Source of the DNA: Citrobacter rodentium NBRC 105723 = DSM 16636
Lineage (GTDB): Bacteria > Pseudomonadota > Gammaproteobacteria > Enterobacterales > Enterobacteriaceae
DNA length: 64,000 bases
Direction of reading: 5' to 3'
Assembly: GCF_021278985.1 (NCBI RefSeq)
Contig: NZ_CP082833.1
Location: forward strand, 2,418,001 to 2,482,000
This document shows positions 28,417 to 36,853 of this stretch, piece by piece. Under the pieces are notes generated by a model. It had not been told where the DNA came from, made no database searches, and saw only the letters and a list, made by a program, of their open reading frames with translations. Made by a program: the position numbers and the translations under genes. Each line of letters begins with the position of its first letter. Positions within the stretch are counted from its first letter, which is position 1.

Positions 28417-29559
28417 ATGCTAAATGTAAATAGCAATATCCAGTCTATAAGGTCTGGGGCCAGTGCTGCTACGGCTATTTCAGGTATTAATCAGCCTGAA
28501 GTGACTTCCGGGCTGGACTTACAACTTGTTAAATCTTTTGCCCCATCAACAAGTTGGGCAGAAAGTACCGCTTTACCAATGCCACCAGCAGGCCACTCAT
28601 TAGTGACGCCCTCTGTTGCTGAGGATGTCTTGAGCAAACTTTTCGGTGACATTAGCGGTGATGTTATTAATCGCACTGCTGGGACAGAACCAGAGCGCGG
28701 CACACAAAATACAAGCTCTGGCTATCCTTATCTTTCTCAGGTGAATAACGTTGACCCTCAGGCAATGATGATGATGGTTACCCAGTTATCCCTGAATACC
28801 TCAGCACAGAAAGTTGCGAGTATGAAGGACTCCAACGAGATCTACACGGCTGGGCAAAATCAAGCGCTGGAAAATAAAACTCTGGAGTTTAAAAAACAGC
28901 TTGAAGAACAACAGAAAGCTGAAGAGAAAGCACAAAAAAGTAAAATTGTTGGTCAGGTCTTTGGGTGGTTGGGTGTTGCGGTAACTGCTATTGCAGCTTT
29001 TTTTAACCCAGCTCTCTGGGCTGTTGTTGCCATTAGCGCAACAGCAATGGCACTGCAAACTGCTGTTGATGTTATGGGCGATAAGGCTCCGCAGGCGTTA
29101 AAAACAGCAGCACAAGCTTTTGGCGGTCTATCTCTTGCCGCAGGTATTCTGACAGCCGGCCTTGGTGGGGTGTCTTCACTTATGTCTAAAGTTGGCGATG
29201 TGGCTGGTAAAGTGGGTTCAAACATTGTAAAAACAGTCACTAAACTGGCCGACGTATTTGTTGAAAATATTGCCTCGAAAGTTTCGGCTGTGGCAAATGG
29301 TTTAACTACTTCTACGCGCTCTATTGGTACAACTGTGCTTAATAATGATGCAGCGAATCATAATGTGTTATCACAGATTTCTGCTTTTGTTGTGGAAAAT
29401 TTAACTCGACAAAGTGAACAGTTAAGTCAGAGTGCGAAGGCTGAACTGGATAAAGCCGCAGACGAACTGCAAAACCAGGCTAGTTATATGCAGAGTGCTT
29501 CTCAGCTAATCTCCGACTCTGCGCGAGTGAATAGCCGTATTGTCAGTGGTCGAGTTTAA
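28417..29559 (+). CDS. espD: EspD, translocon pore protein
   Basis: 380 residues, the EPEC length. Two hydrophobic regions (about 185-220 and 230-260) that insert into the host membrane flank a central hairpin, with coiled coils at about 145-175 and near the C-terminus (QSEQLSQSAKAELDKAADEL). EspD and EspB form the pore at the tip of the EspA filament. CesD and CesD2 are its chaperones. Confidence 0.97.
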   Translation: MLNVNSNIQSIRSGASAATAISGINQPEVTSGLDLQLVKSFAPSTSWAESTALPMPPAGHSLVTPSVAEDVLSKLFGDISGDVINRTAGTEPERGTQNTSSGYPYLSQVNNVDPQAMMMMVTQLSLNTSAQKVASMKDSNEIYTAGQNQALENKTLEFKKQLEEQQKAEEKAQKSKIVGQVFGWLGVAVTAIAAFFNPALWAVVAISATAMALQTAVDVMGDKAPQALKTAAQAFGGLSLAAGILTAGLGGVSSLMSKVGDVAGKVGSNIVKTVTKLADVFVENIASKVSAVANGLTTSTRSIGTTVLNNDAANHNVLSQISAFVVENLTRQSEQLSQSAKAELDKAADELQNQASYMQSASQLISDSARVNSRIVSGRV

Positions 29560-29579
29560 TTGTTAAAGAGGAAGTTATT

Positions 29580-30545
29580 ATGAATACTATCGATTATAAC
29601 AATGCAGCAATCGCCGTTAATCCAGTTGTGAGTAGCACGACTGACAGCGCCAGTTCAACAACTACATTAACCTCGTCAAGCAGTTCATCTTTACTTACTG
29701 CTGGCAAAGTGGATATTTCTAAACTTCTGCTAGAGGTTCAAAAACTGATGCGTGAGATGGTCACCACATTACAAGATTATCTTCAGAGGCAATTGGCGCA
29801 AAGCTATAACATCCAACAAGCTATTTTTCAGAGCCAAAATAAAGCTATTGAGGAGAAAAAGGCCGGTGCGACAGCCGCTCTGATTGGTGGTGCTATCTCA
29901 TCTGTCCTGGGGATTTTAGGCTCTTTTGCTGCCATTAATAGCGCAACGAAAGGGGCGAGCGATGTCGTTCAGAAGGCCACTTCTGCTTCTGCGAAGTCTG
30001 TCAATACCGCCTCTGAAGTTTCAACTAAAGCACTGGTGAAGGCTTCCGAAAGTATTGCGGATGCCGCAGATGAGACAGTTGGCACATTGCAGCAAGGGAT
30101 CGCGGCAGCTACAAAAGCGGCAAATCGTACATCAGGTATCGCTGATGATGTTACTACTTCTGCTCAGAAAGCTTCTCAGGTAGCTGAAGAGGCTGCTGAC
30201 GCTGCTCAGGATTTAACACGGAAGGCAAATCTGTTAAGTCGCTTTACTGCTGCTGCCGGACGAATTTCTGGTTCTACAGCATTTGTTGTTGTTACCAGCC
30301 TTGCTGAAGGTACGAAAACATTGCCAACAACGATATCTGAATCTGTCAAGTCCAATCATGATATCAATGAGCAGCGTGCTAAATCGGTAGAAAATCTCCA
30401 GGCGTCGAATTTAGAAACCTACAAACAGGATGTTCGCAGATCGCAGGATGATATCGCCAGCCGCCTGCGTGATATGACAGCGACTGCTCGTGACCTTAAT
30501 GACCTTATTAATCGTATGGGGCAATCGGCTCGTTTAGCAGGGTAA
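29580..30545 (+). CDS. espB: EspB, translocon pore protein and effector
   Basis: 321 residues with a Ser/Thr-rich N-terminus, one clear hydrophobic segment (about 97-120, AGATAALIGGAISSVLGILG) and extensive alanine-rich helices. EspB completes the pore with EspD and also acts inside the host by binding alpha-catenin and myosins. It sits in canonical order and spacing after espD. Confidence 0.97.
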   Translation: MNTIDYNNAAIAVNPVVSSTTDSASSTTTLTSSSSSSLLTAGKVDISKLLLEVQKLMREMVTTLQDYLQRQLAQSYNIQQAIFQSQNKAIEEKKAGATAALIGGAISSVLGILGSFAAINSATKGASDVVQKATSASAKSVNTASEVSTKALVKASESIADAADETVGTLQQGIAAATKAANRTSGIADDVTTSAQKASQVAEEAADAAQDLTRKANLLSRFTAAAGRISGSTAFVVVTSLAEGTKTLPTTISESVKSNHDINEQRAKSVENLQASNLETYKQDVRRSQDDIASRLRDMTATARDLNDLINRMGQSARLAG

Positions 30546-30551
30546 TTGAAC

Positions 30552-30959
30552 ATGGTCGATACGTTTAATGACGAAGTGCTTAATTGCTATCTTGAACAAA
30601 AAGGATATATACCACAAAAGGAATTCCTTTTTGGCAGTGCCTTTTTTATCGGATGGCGGATTGAGACACCTTTTTTCTCATTAGCGTACAGACTGGATGA
30701 ACAAGAACTGATTTTGTGCTCTTTTGAAGCACGTAACCAAACAGGGCTAAACGGCCCTGTTTTATCACTGACTCGCTTGCTCGAAGAGTTGTACCACCAT
30801 TTTTCGGCTATTAAGAAAATCAGTGCCATGAAATCTAAGATTGGTTCAGTTTCAGATCGTCAAAAGCGCGAAGAGTTATTTAATTACTTCATTAGAAAGG
30901 GGGCCGTTCAGCAGGAAACAGAAAACGAAATTTGGTATGTAATGAAAGTAAATAATTAG
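30552..30959 (+). CDS. cesD2: CesD2, second EspD chaperone
   Basis: 135 residues from the ATG at 30552 (MVDTFNDEVLNCYL); a TTG two codons upstream is also open. CesD2 is a small cytoplasmic chaperone required for normal EspD secretion. It follows espB by 6 bp in LEE4 and has no other recognisable motif. Confidence 0.93.
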   Translation: MVDTFNDEVLNCYLEQKGYIPQKEFLFGSAFFIGWRIETPFFSLAYRLDEQELILCSFEARNQTGLNGPVLSLTRLLEELYHHFSAIKKISAMKSKIGSVSDRQKREELFNYFIRKGAVQQETENEIWYVMKVNN

Positions 30960-30995
30960 AAATATTTTATTTTATTAATCTTAGAGGAAAATATA

Positions 30996-31217
30996 ATGAA
31001 TCTGACTCAAATTACTGAAGATATGGGGAATATCGCTGATACGCTGGCTGAGCCTGTGCCAAAGTTACTTAGTAACCCAGATCTGGTTAATGACCCCCAG
31101 AAGATGTTACAACTGTCGTTCTCGATTAATCAATTTTCTTCTTATATTAACTTGGAAAGTGGGATGATAAAAACGGTAAAAGACCTTATTTCAACTATTT
31201 CCAACCGTACGTTTTAA
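30996..31217 (+). CDS. escF: EscF, needle subunit
   Basis: 73 residues, exactly the needle-protein size. Two helices separated by a Pro/Asn turn (LLSNPDLVNDPQKML) give the helical-hairpin fold of MxiH/PrgI. EscF polymerises to make the needle on which EspA filaments are built. A strong TTAGAGGAAAAT precedes the start. Confidence 0.97.
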   Translation: MNLTQITEDMGNIADTLAEPVPKLLSNPDLVNDPQKMLQLSFSINQFSSYINLESGMIKTVKDLISTISNRTF

Positions 31218-31223
31218 TTTTTT

Positions 31224-31520
31224 ATGGGTAATGATATTTCTGCCAATAAGATAATGGTATGGGCGGCTGTAGCAGCGGCAAATCATAAGCTTCCAAAATA
31301 TGCAGAATCTATTCTGAATGTATTGCCGCAAATCTTATCAGATAAAAAAGATATTGCACATTTAGAATTCATTATTTTATATGGGTTAAATAAAAAAAAT
31401 GATGCAGTAAAGGCTCTTGAGGGCTATATGGATGATCAGACAAGCCAGTTGTTGTATAGCCTGGTCTGTGAAAACAAGAGACAAGAGAGAGAGGACTCTG
31501 ATAGATTAATTTTATATTGA
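31224..31520 (+). CDS. escG: EscG, EscF co-chaperone (Orf29)
   Basis: 98-residue TPR-like helical protein 6 bp after escF, in the Orf29 position. EscG with EscE keeps EscF from polymerising in the cytoplasm, like YscG/PscG. Helices such as AAVAAANHKLPKYAESILNV fit a degenerate tetratricopeptide fold. Confidence 0.92.
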   Translation: MGNDISANKIMVWAAVAAANHKLPKYAESILNVLPQILSDKKDIAHLEFIILYGLNKKNDAVKALEGYMDDQTSQLLYSLVCENKRQEREDSDRLILY

Positions 31521-31698
31521 CTCAAAATGCAATTTCACTTTTATGTATTATAAGAATGTTTCATGCGGCTATAATATCTGAATAGTAAATACAGAAGTAT
31601 GGAAGTTTCTGTATTATTATGTGAGGGGATAGTAGTGAGTTATTTTCTTAATGTAAATTAATATCACCCCTGTTAATTTGATATAAAAGGTATTAATT

Positions 31699-32604
31699 AT
31701 GCTTAATGGAATTGGTCAGGCCGTTTCTACACTAGGACGGCAGCTTGCAAATGTGGCAAGTCGGGTGGGCTCTGTGGGAGGTGCGAGCTTTTCAGTTTCC
31801 CCTCAGGCAGTGCGTCTGACCACGATTAGAATTCAATCTCCTTTTTCTCCGGCTGTGTCGCATATCAATGCAAGAACGAATTTTAATGTGAGTGGAGTTA
31901 CAACGTCATTAACTCCCTCTCGCCCTGCACCATCACCGCCGACAAGTGGACAGTCCACCGGGCGATCCCAGTCTTTACCCCCTATTGCACAGGCATTAAA
32001 AGACCATTTGGCAGCCTTTGAAGCGTCTAAAAGTTTAGAGGCCTCAAGCCTTAAGCCAGCTCGTCCGGCACCACAATCACCGACAAATGGACAGTCCACC
32101 GGGCGATCCCAGTCTTTACCCCCCATTGCACAGGCATTAAAAGACCATTTGGCAGCTTTTGAAGCGTCTAAAAGTTTAGAGGCCTCAAACCTTAAGCCAG
32201 CTCGTCCGGCACCACAACCACCGACAAATGGACAGTCCACCGGGCGAGCCCAGTCTTTACCCCCCATTGCACAGGCATTAAAAGACCATTTGGCAGCTTT
32301 TGAAGCGTCTAAAAGTTTAGAGGCCTCAAGCCTTAAGCCAGCTCGTCCGGCACCACAACCACCGACAAGTGGACAGTCCACCGGGCGATCTCAGTCTTTA
32401 CCCCCTATTGCACAGGCATTAAAAGACCATTTGGCAGCCTTTGAAGCGTCTAAAAGTTTAGAGGCCTCAAGCCTTAAGCCAGCTCGTCCGGCACCACAAC
32501 CACCGACAAGTGGACAGTCCACCGGACGAGCCCAGTCTTTACCTCCCATTGCACAGGCATTAAAAGATCATTTGGCAGCCTATCAGCAATTTAAAAATGG
32601 ATAA
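31699..32604 (+). CDS. espF: EspF, multifunctional effector with five proline-rich repeats
   Basis: 301 residues. Residues 1-73 are the secretion, mitochondrial and nucleolar targeting region; the rest is five tandem repeats of about 47 residues. Each repeat carries RPAPxxP (SNX9 SH3-binding type) and LPPIAQALKDHLAAFEASK (N-WASP GTPase-binding-domain type). EspF disrupts tight junctions, mitochondria and endocytosis. The repeats are nearly identical at DNA level, so their number may vary. Last gene of LEE4; chaperone CesF. Confidence 0.97.
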   Translation: MLNGIGQAVSTLGRQLANVASRVGSVGGASFSVSPQAVRLTTIRIQSPFSPAVSHINARTNFNVSGVTTSLTPSRPAPSPPTSGQSTGRSQSLPPIAQALKDHLAAFEASKSLEASSLKPARPAPQSPTNGQSTGRSQSLPPIAQALKDHLAAFEASKSLEASNLKPARPAPQPPTNGQSTGRAQSLPPIAQALKDHLAAFEASKSLEASSLKPARPAPQPPTSGQSTGRSQSLPPIAQALKDHLAAFEASKSLEASSLKPARPAPQPPTSGQSTGRAQSLPPIAQALKDHLAAYQQFKNG

Positions 32605-33045
32605 AATAAGATTTGAAATCTATTAATCCCTGCTGATGCTTTAGATTATCAGAGGAAATAAAAAAGAAGGTTAAATTATGCAGTAGCCAATGCAATTCAT
32701 AATATCGGTTAACACAATATTCCTTATCCTCTCAGCCATGAACTATTTCCTCCGGAAATGATTTGCGGTCGAGAGGATTTTTATTTTAATCTGACGGAGT
32801 CGTGGTTTTACATTATTTCCGGTCTGGATGTACGCTTTAAGTGAGTGCTAATGTTAATACAAGCTCAGGTAGTTCTGTTAGCTTGTTTAAATATGCGTTC
32901 ATGAAAATTATACTAGGCTGAGCAAGCTTTTACTGATGTACTTTTCATCTTACATGCTGTTTGTTCTAGGGGAACTATATTCGTGTTTCTTGCATACTAT
33001 GAGATTGCCAAATTTGATCGCTCAATACTAAGGACTGTGACTGGC
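32605..33045. other. LEE gap between espF and rorf1; possible gene remnant
   Basis: 441 bases with no complete gene. A short open stretch on the plus strand ending at 32844 (HELFPPEMICGREDFYFNL, then TESWFYIISGL) reads like protein but has an upstream stop and no clear start, so it may be the tail of a lost gene. I do not recognise it. Confidence 0.35.
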
Positions 33046-33864
33046 TTACCTGAGTGGGATAAATTTAGCGAGGATATCAGGTTCACTGACAATATAAATA
33101 CTTCCATCAGACATAGTTACAATACCTTCAGGCTGAGGCAAATCACTAGTTAAAGCATGATTTCCTTTCGTTAAGTCCATAATTTCAACAAAAGACATTT
33201 CTATCAGGTTAAACTTAAGTAACTTACGCGACTCATCGGACAGAATCATCAGGCTTTCATTATTAAAGTCTAGGCCGGATATATCGTTAACACGTATATC
33301 ATTTAGTGCCTCTGGAATAGTTACTTGCTTTGCACTCAGCAGATCGGACGAAAGCTGGTATGCAAATATGCCATTAGGGCGTCGCTCTTTTGCGGCAAAC
33401 AGCATCAGGTCGTCTGCTTTCCATGCCAGCCCTTCAAAACCTCTATTTTTCTTATTAAATTTTTCTAACTGAATTTTGTTTCGAAAGGAGACATTCATAT
33501 GTTTCGTAATTGTGAAAAAGAATAGTTCAGAAGTTTTTTCGTCTACTGCTGCAAAAATATTTCCTTTTATGTATTCAATTGTTTCGGCATCAGAGATAAA
33601 AGGCAGCGGGACCCTGTCAATGATATCGCCGCTCTTGGTTATTTTGAGTAGCTGCGCAGGGCTGTTCTGGGTCGCATACAGGAAATTATCCTCCTTACTA
33701 TAAGTAAGCGATGACAGATTCACCGTATTTGGTAATCTTTTGATAAATGAAAGCGAATATTCTTGTGGTGATTTTTTGTAACTAAAATTAAATTCAAAGA
33801 GGAATAATGTGGTTGATGTAATTAGTATTGCAATAAAAAAAACGATCAATGAATTTCTTTTCAT
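33046..33864 (-). CDS. rOrf1, SdiA-regulated/YjiK-like membrane-anchored protein
   Basis: 272 residues. An N-terminal signal anchor (residues about 7-27, LIVFFIAILITSTTLFLFEF) is followed by a beta-propeller-like domain of the SdiA-regulated (YjiK) family, with repeated segments such as NLSSLTYSKEDNFLYATQN, NRGFEGLAWKADDLMLFAAK and DISGLDFNNESLMILSDESR. It matches the LEE gene rorf1, whose role is unknown. In EPEC and EHEC rorf1 and espG lie beyond ler; here they lie beyond espF. Confidence 0.85.
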   Translation of the reverse strand: MKRNSLIVFFIAILITSTTLFLFEFNFSYKKSPQEYSLSFIKRLPNTVNLSSLTYSKEDNFLYATQNSPAQLLKITKSGDIIDRVPLPFISDAETIEYIKGNIFAAVDEKTSELFFFTITKHMNVSFRNKIQLEKFNKKNRGFEGLAWKADDLMLFAAKERRPNGIFAYQLSSDLLSAKQVTIPEALNDIRVNDISGLDFNNESLMILSDESRKLLKFNLIEMSFVEIMDLTKGNHALTSDLPQPEGIVTMSDGSIYIVSEPDILAKFIPLR

Positions 33865-33942
33865 GCTATCTCCATTTGCTTCAAATAGTTTGTAGGATAG
33901 ATATTTTTTCTTATAAAGGAGCTAAAGGTAAATTTGTATTGG

Positions 33943-33968
33943 AAATAGTGGCGCAAGCGCCACTATTT
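33943..33968 (-). terminator. Rho-independent terminator downstream of espG
   Basis: A 12-bp perfect inverted repeat (AAATAGTGGCGC / GCGCCACTATTT) lies 40 bp after the espG stop. T-rich tails occur on both sides (better on the plus strand), so it may act in both directions and insulate rorf1 from espG. Confidence 0.8.
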
Positions 33969-34007
33969 TTATTAATAAAATGATTGGTGCTCTATTATTT
34001 TCATATT

Positions 34008-35204
34008 TTAAGCATTGTTCAGATATGTTTCAGATGAGGCATATTTTGCTTTTAACATCCTTGCCATCTCATTAGGTTCACATTTCACACCTGGCGGCAC
34101 CTCATAAGAGGTTCTGTTCGTCAACATCCCTAATTGGTTGGGACGGTCCTCTGGCGCCATGATTAAAACTCCAGTATGGCTGGTAACGTGAATGCTTCCC
34201 TCTGATGATTGAGTGATGCTTATGTTAATACAAGCATTAGGCATATCTAACGATCTTTGTGCATTATATGCACTAGCTTGAGAGATCCTTACATGTGTCA
34301 ACATTAAGGCTGGAACATTGAAGGACTGATAGAAAGCCGAGCATATGGCAGTTGGCGCTTCGGGCTGACATAAAAAATCCACAACTGCAGCTTTCTGCTC
34401 ATTGGTACTGCTGCTTTCCTTTACGATTTGTTCTGCATAATGACGAGGAATACCATTCCTAATAACATTTAGATCAGGGGATGAATTTGTGTCTTTAAGC
34501 CCTAGCGTATTGCGAAGCAATTTTTGTGCATCTGCAGGTATATCAACACCATTGAGTGAAAGCTTTGAATTGCCGAGTCCCCGAGACGTATCCATAAACA
34601 CAGTGCTGAATGGCGTAAGTCCAGAAAGCGGATCTGTTTGATTATTATGAGGAATCAAAGTTGCTGATAATTTGGAAGTAAAACTAAGTAGTTTGTGCAT
34701 TGACAGAAGATCAGTCAGTTCCTCCTGAGGTAAGGTATGATGAACCTGAATGTATGGCATGTGGCGATTGATGGGTAAAGATTGTAATAGCCGATTTTGT
34801 TCGTTTGCCTCCAGGAGTACAAGAAACTTTTCATTATTCGGCGTGTGAATCTCTGCTTCAATGAGTTCGCTGTTAGTGACGGAAATTCTTAAGGATGAGC
34901 CATCTGAAAATTTCGCATATACTCTGCCTAATTCATTGTGAGCGGGAGATACAGGTTCTAAAACGGTTAACAACCCTTGAAATTGTTGTCTTTCATCCTG
35001 AGAATACTTTGGATTCCATAACCCCAAAGTGAGAATTTTTAGCAATTTTTCTGCACATGTCATCTCATTCCACGGCTTTTTATAATCAGAGTTAATTTTA
35101 ATTGTAGCATCTAAAACTAAAGATGCGGAATTATTATTAAGTCCGTTTAACATGAAAGCTCTCTCTGTTTCATCAATTACGAATATCTTGATAACGAGTA
35201 TCAT
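34008..35204 (-). CDS. espG: EspG, effector acting on ARF, PAK and Rab1
   Basis: 398 residues from the ATG at 35204 (MILVIKIFVIDETERAFMLN), the EPEC length; 21 further in-frame codons upstream are ignored. EspG is injected into host cells, where it binds ARF-GTP and PAK, acts as a Rab1 GAP, blocks Golgi traffic and destabilises microtubules. It is the last LEE gene here and lies next to an IS cluster. Confidence 0.96.
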   Translation of the reverse strand: MILVIKIFVIDETERAFMLNGLNNNSASLVLDATIKINSDYKKPWNEMTCAEKLLKILTLGLWNPKYSQDERQQFQGLLTVLEPVSPAHNELGRVYAKFSDGSSLRISVTNSELIEAEIHTPNNEKFLVLLEANEQNRLLQSLPINRHMPYIQVHHTLPQEELTDLLSMHKLLSFTSKLSATLIPHNNQTDPLSGLTPFSTVFMDTSRGLGNSKLSLNGVDIPADAQKLLRNTLGLKDTNSSPDLNVIRNGIPRHYAEQIVKESSSTNEQKAAVVDFLCQPEAPTAICSAFYQSFNVPALMLTHVRISQASAYNAQRSLDMPNACINISITQSSEGSIHVTSHTGVLIMAPEDRPNQLGMLTNRTSYEVPPGVKCEPNEMARMLKAKYASSETYLNNA

Positions 35205-35410
35205 ATAGCATGATATAGTGTCAATAATGTGTAAGGTATTTGTCGTTGGGGTTTTAAATACAGACAAACTAATTTTTTTTGGGATTTATTTGATATGATG
35301 TTATTGATTGATATTGATGAGTTATTAATGTTTTTTTCTGCGAAAAAATGGTGACTATTTACATTAATAATGATATTCGGTGGGGGGATGATAAAATATA
35401 TTGTTAATGT
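35205..35410. other. espG upstream region
   Basis: AT-rich, no gene. It must contain the espG promoter; in other LEEs espG is Ler-dependent. It runs directly into IS fragments, so the LEE edge is close to 35.4 kb. Confidence 0.5.
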
Positions 35411-35537
35411 TTAGCTTCGGAGGATGGTCAGCTCTTTATCCCGTTTTGCTAACTGGCGTTTGAAACATGCAATCTCGGTGGACATCCCGATCTCACATTC
35501 AGAAGAAAACTGCAGATTTTGCTTTTGCTGTTTACTG
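35411..35537 (-). pseudogene. Fragment of an IS3-type OrfA
   Basis: Reading on the minus strand, SKQQKQNLQF leads into MSTEIACFKRQLAKRDKELT, the leucine-zipper end of an IS3/IS1400-type OrfA. It ends with a stop at 35411 and is cut on its other side by the next element at 35538. Only about 40 residues remain, and no element ends are seen. Confidence 0.75.
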
Positions 35538-35577
35538 TGGACTGACCCCGCCCCGGTAGACGATCCTGCCCTATAGT
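35538..35577 (+). repeat. Extra direct copy of the IS3-family element's left 40 bp
   Basis: This 40-bp segment is identical to 35578-35617, the left end of the adjoining IS3-family element, and lies head-to-tail against it with no spacer. Confidence 0.95.
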
Positions 35578-35636
35578 TGGACTGACCCCGCCCCGGTAGA
35601 CGATCCTGCCCTATAGTTTGAGCATAGGAGGAGCGT

Positions 35637-35921
35637 ATGGGCACACCACGATTTACACCTGAATTTAAGGAAGAAGCCGTCCGTCAGATAACGGAACGCG
35701 GTTATTCCGTCGCCGAAGTATCTGACCGTCTGGGCGTCTCTGCACACAGCCTCTACAAGTGGCTACGGGCTATCAAACCTGATAACAGCGAGCAGCATGC
35801 CCGGGATTTACTGGAAGCGAAAAGCGAGATCCTGAAACTCCGGGCGCAGCTAAAACGCACCGAAGAAGAACGGGATATCCTGAAAAAGGCCGCGCGGTAC
35901 TTTGCAAGGGAGCCCGACTGA
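35637..35921 (+). CDS. IS3-family OrfA (DNA-binding part of transposase)
   Basis: 94 residues with a helix-turn-helix (YSVAEVSDRLGVSAHSLYKW, about 22-41) and a C-terminal leucine zipper (LRAQLKRTEEERDILKKAAR). It provides the DNA-binding half of the OrfAB transposase and can act alone as a regulator. The start follows a purine-rich AGGAGGAGCGT. Confidence 0.93.
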   Translation: MGTPRFTPEFKEEAVRQITERGYSVAEVSDRLGVSAHSLYKWLRAIKPDNSEQHARDLLEAKSEILKLRAQLKRTEEERDILKKAARYFAREPD

Positions 35922-35959
35922 AGTACCGCTTTATCAATGAGCACCGCACTGTATGGGGT

Positions 35960-36772
35960 ATGATGACGATGTGTCGGGTACTGAATGTCGCCCGGGCCGG
36001 GTTCTATGCGTGGCTGCATAACCCTGTCTCGGCGCGTGATAAAGATAACCAGCGCCTGCTGATACTTATCCGCGACTCATATTCCCTGAGCGGAGGCGTA
36101 TACGGTTACCGGCGGGTTCATGGCGATCTGAACGAAATCGGGGAAACCTGCGGTAAAAACCGGGTGGGTCGGATCATGCAACTGAACCGGATTAAAGCCG
36201 TGCGCGGCTATAAAGCGCCACGTCGTATCGCTGGCAGGCCTTCAATCGTTGCTCCTAATCGCGTGCAGCGGCAGTTCACCGTTGTCCGGGCCAACCAGGT
36301 CTGGGTCACCGATATTACTTATATCCGCACCTGGCAGGGCTGGCTGTATCTGGCGGTGGTTATCGATCTCTTTGCCCGTAATGTGGTCGGCTGGTCGATG
36401 AAACCCACTCTCTCGCGCGAACTGGCGCTCGACGCGCTGATGATGGCGGTCTGGCGCCGAAAACCGGACGGCGAGGTCATCGTACATAGCGATCAAGGTA
36501 GTCAGTACGGCAGTGACGACTGGCAGCGCTTCTGCCGGGCCAATCACCTGGCACCGAGCATGAGCCGGCGTGGCAACTGCTGGGATAATGCGGTGGCCGA
36601 ATCGTTCTTCAGTTCACTGAAAAAAGAACGCATCAGGAAGAGAATATACAAAACCCGGGCTCTGGCCCGGGCGGATATCTTCGATTACATTGAAGTGTTC
36701 TACAACCGGGCCCGGCGCCACAGCCACCTCGGCGGCGTCAGTCCGGAGGCCTTTGAACAGGCCTCGTCGTGA
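35960..36772 (+). CDS. IS3-family OrfB (integrase catalytic domain)
   Basis: 270 residues from the first ATG; the open frame extends upstream (LKYRFINEHRTVWG) to join OrfA by -1 frameshifting near 35880, which would give the true OrfAB transposase. The rve DDE core is intact: D in VWVTDITYI, D in VIVHSDQGSQYG and E in NAVAESFFSSLKKE. The element could therefore be active. Confidence 0.93.
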   Translation: MMTMCRVLNVARAGFYAWLHNPVSARDKDNQRLLILIRDSYSLSGGVYGYRRVHGDLNEIGETCGKNRVGRIMQLNRIKAVRGYKAPRRIAGRPSIVAPNRVQRQFTVVRANQVWVTDITYIRTWQGWLYLAVVIDLFARNVVGWSMKPTLSRELALDALMMAVWRRKPDGEVIVHSDQGSQYGSDDWQRFCRANHLAPSMSRRGNCWDNAVAESFFSSLKKERIRKRIYKTRALARADIFDYIEVFYNRARRHSHLGGVSPEAFEQASS

Positions 36773-36807
36773 GGACAGAATTTGTCTACAGGCGTGGGGT
36801 CAGTCCA

Positions 36808-36847
36808 ACTATAGGGCAGGATCGTCTACCGGGGCGGGGTCAGTCCA
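36808..36847 (-). repeat. Inverted copy of the IS3-family element's left 40 bp
   Basis: This 40-bp segment is the exact reverse complement of the element's left end and abuts its right end directly. With the direct copy at 35538-35577 there are three copies of the same terminus. Confidence 0.95.
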
Positions 36848-36853
36848 CTTCCC

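Larger units (their letters stand above)
35578..36807 (+). mobile_element. Complete IS3-family insertion sequence (1,230 bp)
   Basis: The ends are TGGACTGACCCC (left) and its inverse GGGTCAGTCCA (right, ending at 36807). It has two overlapping frames typical of IS3 elements, joined by a -1 frameshift at an AAAAAG run near 35880. It is GC-rich compared with the LEE. No short target duplication is visible, because further copies of its own left end lie on both sides. Confidence 0.92.

Noticed and set aside
31833..32381. 182-codon minus-strand ORF opposite espF
   Set aside because: Mirror of the 141-bp espF repeats, whose period keeps all frames open.
1..35204. SPI-1/ETT2-type secretion system instead of LEE
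   Set aside because: Tir, intimin, EspA/B/D, Map, GrlA and CesT, in LEE order, exclude SPI-1 and ETT2.
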